A stretch of DNA of 42,753 nucleotides from an uncultured Granulosicoccaceae bacterium (GTDB lineage: Bacteria; Pseudomonadota; Gammaproteobacteria; Granulosicoccales; Granulosicoccaceae). The notes below the pieces were generated by a model. The model did not search any database, had not been told where the DNA came from, and was given only the letters and a program-made list of their open reading frames with translations. Below, piece after piece: positions 41,337 to 42,753 of this stretch (positions are counted from its first letter, which is position 1; the number at the start of each line of letters is the position of its first letter). The stretch covers positions 1 through 42,753 of the forward strand of contig CALISD010000126.1 in the NCBI GenBank assembly GCA_938041955.1, written 5' to 3'. A program made the translations under genes and the position numbers.

Positions 41337-41858
41337 CTATTGCTGGATAGCAGTAGAATTTGACCCGCGACACTGTCTCGGCAACTCCTCACTTGGCAAA
41401 CTCGTACGGTTTTCACCCATCGCAATTCTATCAGGCAATACCTGCTGGTTGCCGCACACCCACACTAGATTAGGCGTGTATGGAGCGTCAGTTAATATGG
41501 TCGGTCGGAATGAAAGCACCTTACCGTGCATTCTTTTACTGGCGTTGTTACCGATCGTGATATGTATGGCACCTTCTACAATTTCGATACTACTGGCATG
41601 GCTTCCACTAAGTTGAGTTGGCGTTAACATACCAGCCGCCTCGTTATCCTTAGGAAACTCCCCTTCATACATGTAGTGTTCCGTGACAGCTACCTTGGGC
41701 ATCCCGATAAGACTATACGCACTTATTACATCAGTTTGGGTTTTGGCCTTGACCTGGCGCGCAGTGGAAGCCTTCGCCCATATGCCTGCAAGAATCCCCA
41801 TTATTGCCACAGTCACCATCATCTCGATTAAGCTAAAGCCGCGTGTTGAGTGTCGCAA
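41337..41858 (-). CDS. Type IV pilin-like protein (prepilin), TTG start
   Basis: 173 aa. The prepilin signature is RGFSLIEMMVTVAIMGILAG: cleavage after G7, mature F1, and glutamate E5. The start is TTG 41858 because GGAAGG lies six bases upstream, giving a normal 7-residue leader (MRHSTRG); starting at ATG 41957 would give an abnormal 40-residue leader. The C-terminal domain has a conserved-looking positively charged/serine loop (IGNNASKRMHGKVLSF) and a disulfide candidate (VWVCGNQQ ... RQCRG), as in PilA-type major pilins and some pseudopilins. There are no assembly genes nearby, so it must use a system encoded elsewhere. Major versus minor pilin is unresolved. Confidence 0.85.
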   Translation of the reverse strand: MRHSTRGFSLIEMMVTVAIMGILAGIWAKASTARQVKAKTQTDVISAYSLIGMPKVAVTEHYMYEGEFPKDNEAAGMLTPTQLSGSHASSIEIVEGAIHITIGNNASKRMHGKVLSFRPTILTDAPYTPNLVWVCGNQQVLPDRIAMGENRTSLPSEELPRQCRGSNSTAIQQ

Positions 41859-42211
41859 TTGATTCCTTCCTTTATGACTTCGCCGGGTAGCACCATTGAT
41901 GACCCATCGCGTTATTCGTGCCAAAAGCGCTGGCAACAGATCAAGTTTTCTATTCAAGACCCACTAAGCTGTTGTTTAGTGAAGGCTATTAAGTTCCGAG
42001 CGCTACCGCTGTCTGTGATGTTTGGGGAGGATGGCGCTGGTCTCCGTACGCAGGTCACTGGTGGTTTCTTCAAAACATCAGGTTTGTTTGAGTCTTCATA
42101 CCTAATCAAGGTGCACTGCAATTTAAAAGGGTTATCAATAAAAGTTCTTAATGATTATCATATGAAGTCACCTGTCTACAACACACACAACCACTACATG
42201 CAAAAGAATTC
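41859..42211. other. Divergent region between pilin-like and exporter genes
   Basis: About 350 bp expected to hold both promoters. A small palindrome ATGATTATCAT at 42151-42161 is visible, and nothing else was recognised. The long plus-strand frame at 41850-42215 is antisense to the pilin upstream region and not supported. Confidence 0.4.
41865..41870 (-). promoter_or_regulatory. Ribosome binding site fixing the pilin TTG start
   Basis: Read on the minus strand, AAGGAAGGAATCAATTG has GGAAGG six bases before the TTG at 41858. This decides the start of the pilin-like gene and gives it a conventional short prepilin leader. Confidence 0.75.
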
Positions 42212-42753
42212 GTGAGCGCACCATCCAATGGTTTTGACCAAAAACCGGAGAGTAGTTCCTCCTCTTCCCGCCTTTCATTGCTCGGTACAGTCCCGCCAAC
42301 GCTGTTAATACTGTTCGCGATACTTGCCATTCAGTTAGGCGCCGGTATCGCAAAGCAGCTGTTCTCAATCCTAAGCCCAGAGGGCACAGCTGCTGCTCGC
42401 ATCATTCTTTCAGCATTACTGCTCACCCTGATCACTGGAAAGAAAATTCCCGCCCTACTGAAGACTTTTACCAGCAATTGGAGGCTGCTCTCCGGTTTCG
42501 GATTATGCATCGCCGCTATGAATCTGTTCTTCTATCTCGCTATATCACGTATACCGCTCGGCGCCGCCGTAACGTTTGAATTTCTCGGTCCATTGACCGT
42601 TGCAGCTGTCACATCAAGAAAGTGGAGTCATTTTTTATGGATCGCACTGGCAGCAGTGGGAGTCCTGCTACTATCACCTTTCTCCGGAGCAGAACTCAAC
42701 ACCATCGGCATTATGTTCGCGCTGCTTGCCGGTGCCGGATGGGCGTGTTTTAT
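42212..42753 (+). CDS. rhtA: RhtA-like DMT/EamA exporter, 3' end outside the window
   Basis: First 180 residues of a drug/metabolite-transporter family protein. After a polar N-terminus (about 24 residues) come hydrophobic helices with clear RhtA resemblance: LAIQLGAGIAKQLF, then GTAAARIILSALLL, then LCIAAMNLFFYLAISRIPLG and AVTFEFLGPLTVAA, then SPFSGAELNTIGIMFALLAGAGWA. RhtA exports threonine and homoserine in E. coli; relatives move other amino acids. Start GTG 42212 is proposed because it begins the coherent frame; the ribosome site is weak (AAAGAA). The window ends inside the fifth or sixth helix. Confidence 0.8.
   Translation, partial: MSAPSNGFDQKPESSSSSSRLSLLGTVPPTLLILFAILAIQLGAGIAKQLFSILSPEGTAAARIILSALLLTLITGKKIPALLKTFTSNWRLLSGFGLCIAAMNLFFYLAISRIPLGAAVTFEFLGPLTVAAVTSRKWSHFLWIALAAVGVLLLSPFSGAELNTIGIMFALLAGAGWACF

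Noticed and set aside
42151..42161. ATGATTATCAT as a Fur box
   Set aside because: Only the central palindrome matches; the full 19-bp Fur pattern is not present and neither neighbour is an iron gene.
41850..42215. 121-aa plus-strand ORF between pilin and exporter
   Set aside because: Antisense to the pilin upstream region, no family match, and it ends inside the supported exporter start.

Overview
The window looks like chromosomal DNA of a heterotrophic, probably marine, gammaproteobacterium. The pointers are a DUF2986 small basic protein (a family I know mainly from marine gammaproteobacteria), two TRAP uptake systems, a RutE-type nitroreductase, a type IV pilin-like protein, a c-di-GMP phosphodiesterase and an RhtA-type exporter. 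No species can be named from sequence alone. No rRNA, tRNA, CRISPR array, phage module or intact transposase was seen.

Layout. 1-3.05 kb (+): the end of a surface-glycan cluster, with a membrane GT2 glycosyltransferase, a PIG-L deacetylase and a WbqC-family gene whose N-terminus is split by an apparent one-base deletion. 3.8-5.4 kb (+): an exported TPR protein. 5.6-13 kb: a loosely packed stretch of small housekeeping and unknown genes on both strands (two membrane proteins of unknown function, a DTW-domain protein, a VOC protein, a NYN-domain nuclease-like protein, a DUF6429-DUF4440 fusion, DUF2986, an RluA-like pseudouridine synthase). The gap at 9.5-9.9 kb holds a MITE-like element, a large nested palindrome and a tandem duplication.

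13.6-20.0 kb (+): a tightly packed unit of a transmembrane protein with a degenerate GGDEF and an apparently intact EAL domain, followed one base later by a periplasmic solute-binding protein and then a second one. A lipoprotein with two similar halves comes next. No ABC permease or ATPase is present in the window, so the binding proteins may feed a c-di-GMP signalling device instead of, or as well as, transport.

20.2-24.4 kb: a small uncharacterised protein, an NADPH-dependent FMN reductase, an agmatinase-family ureohydrolase, and a tiny exported peptide that starts with TTG behind a perfect Shine-Dalgarno sequence.

23.6-40.7 kb: a catabolic region. Ten genes on the minus strand read FAH hydrolase, RutE-like nitroreductase, OsmC, TRAP P-Q-M, intradiol dioxygenase, GntR/FCD regulator, class III alkylsulfatase and SDR. 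Divergent from them are a YCII protein and a cytochrome P450 carrying two compensating frameshifts. Beyond a 117-bp tandem repeat array lies a TAXI-type TRAP binding protein, a fused TRAP permease and a sulfatase-superfamily hydrolase that overlaps the permease by one base. Two importers, two ester-sulfate-type hydrolases, an aromatic-ring dioxygenase and redox enzymes suggest uptake, desulfation and oxidation of a sulfated organic, perhaps aromatic, compound. The substrate cannot be read from sequence.

40.8-42.75 kb: a small unknown protein, a type IV pilin-like protein starting with TTG, and the start of an RhtA-like exporter cut by the window end.

Three apparent one-base indels (one in wbqC, two in the P450) all fall in or next to short runs of one base. 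They could be true gene decay or read errors.
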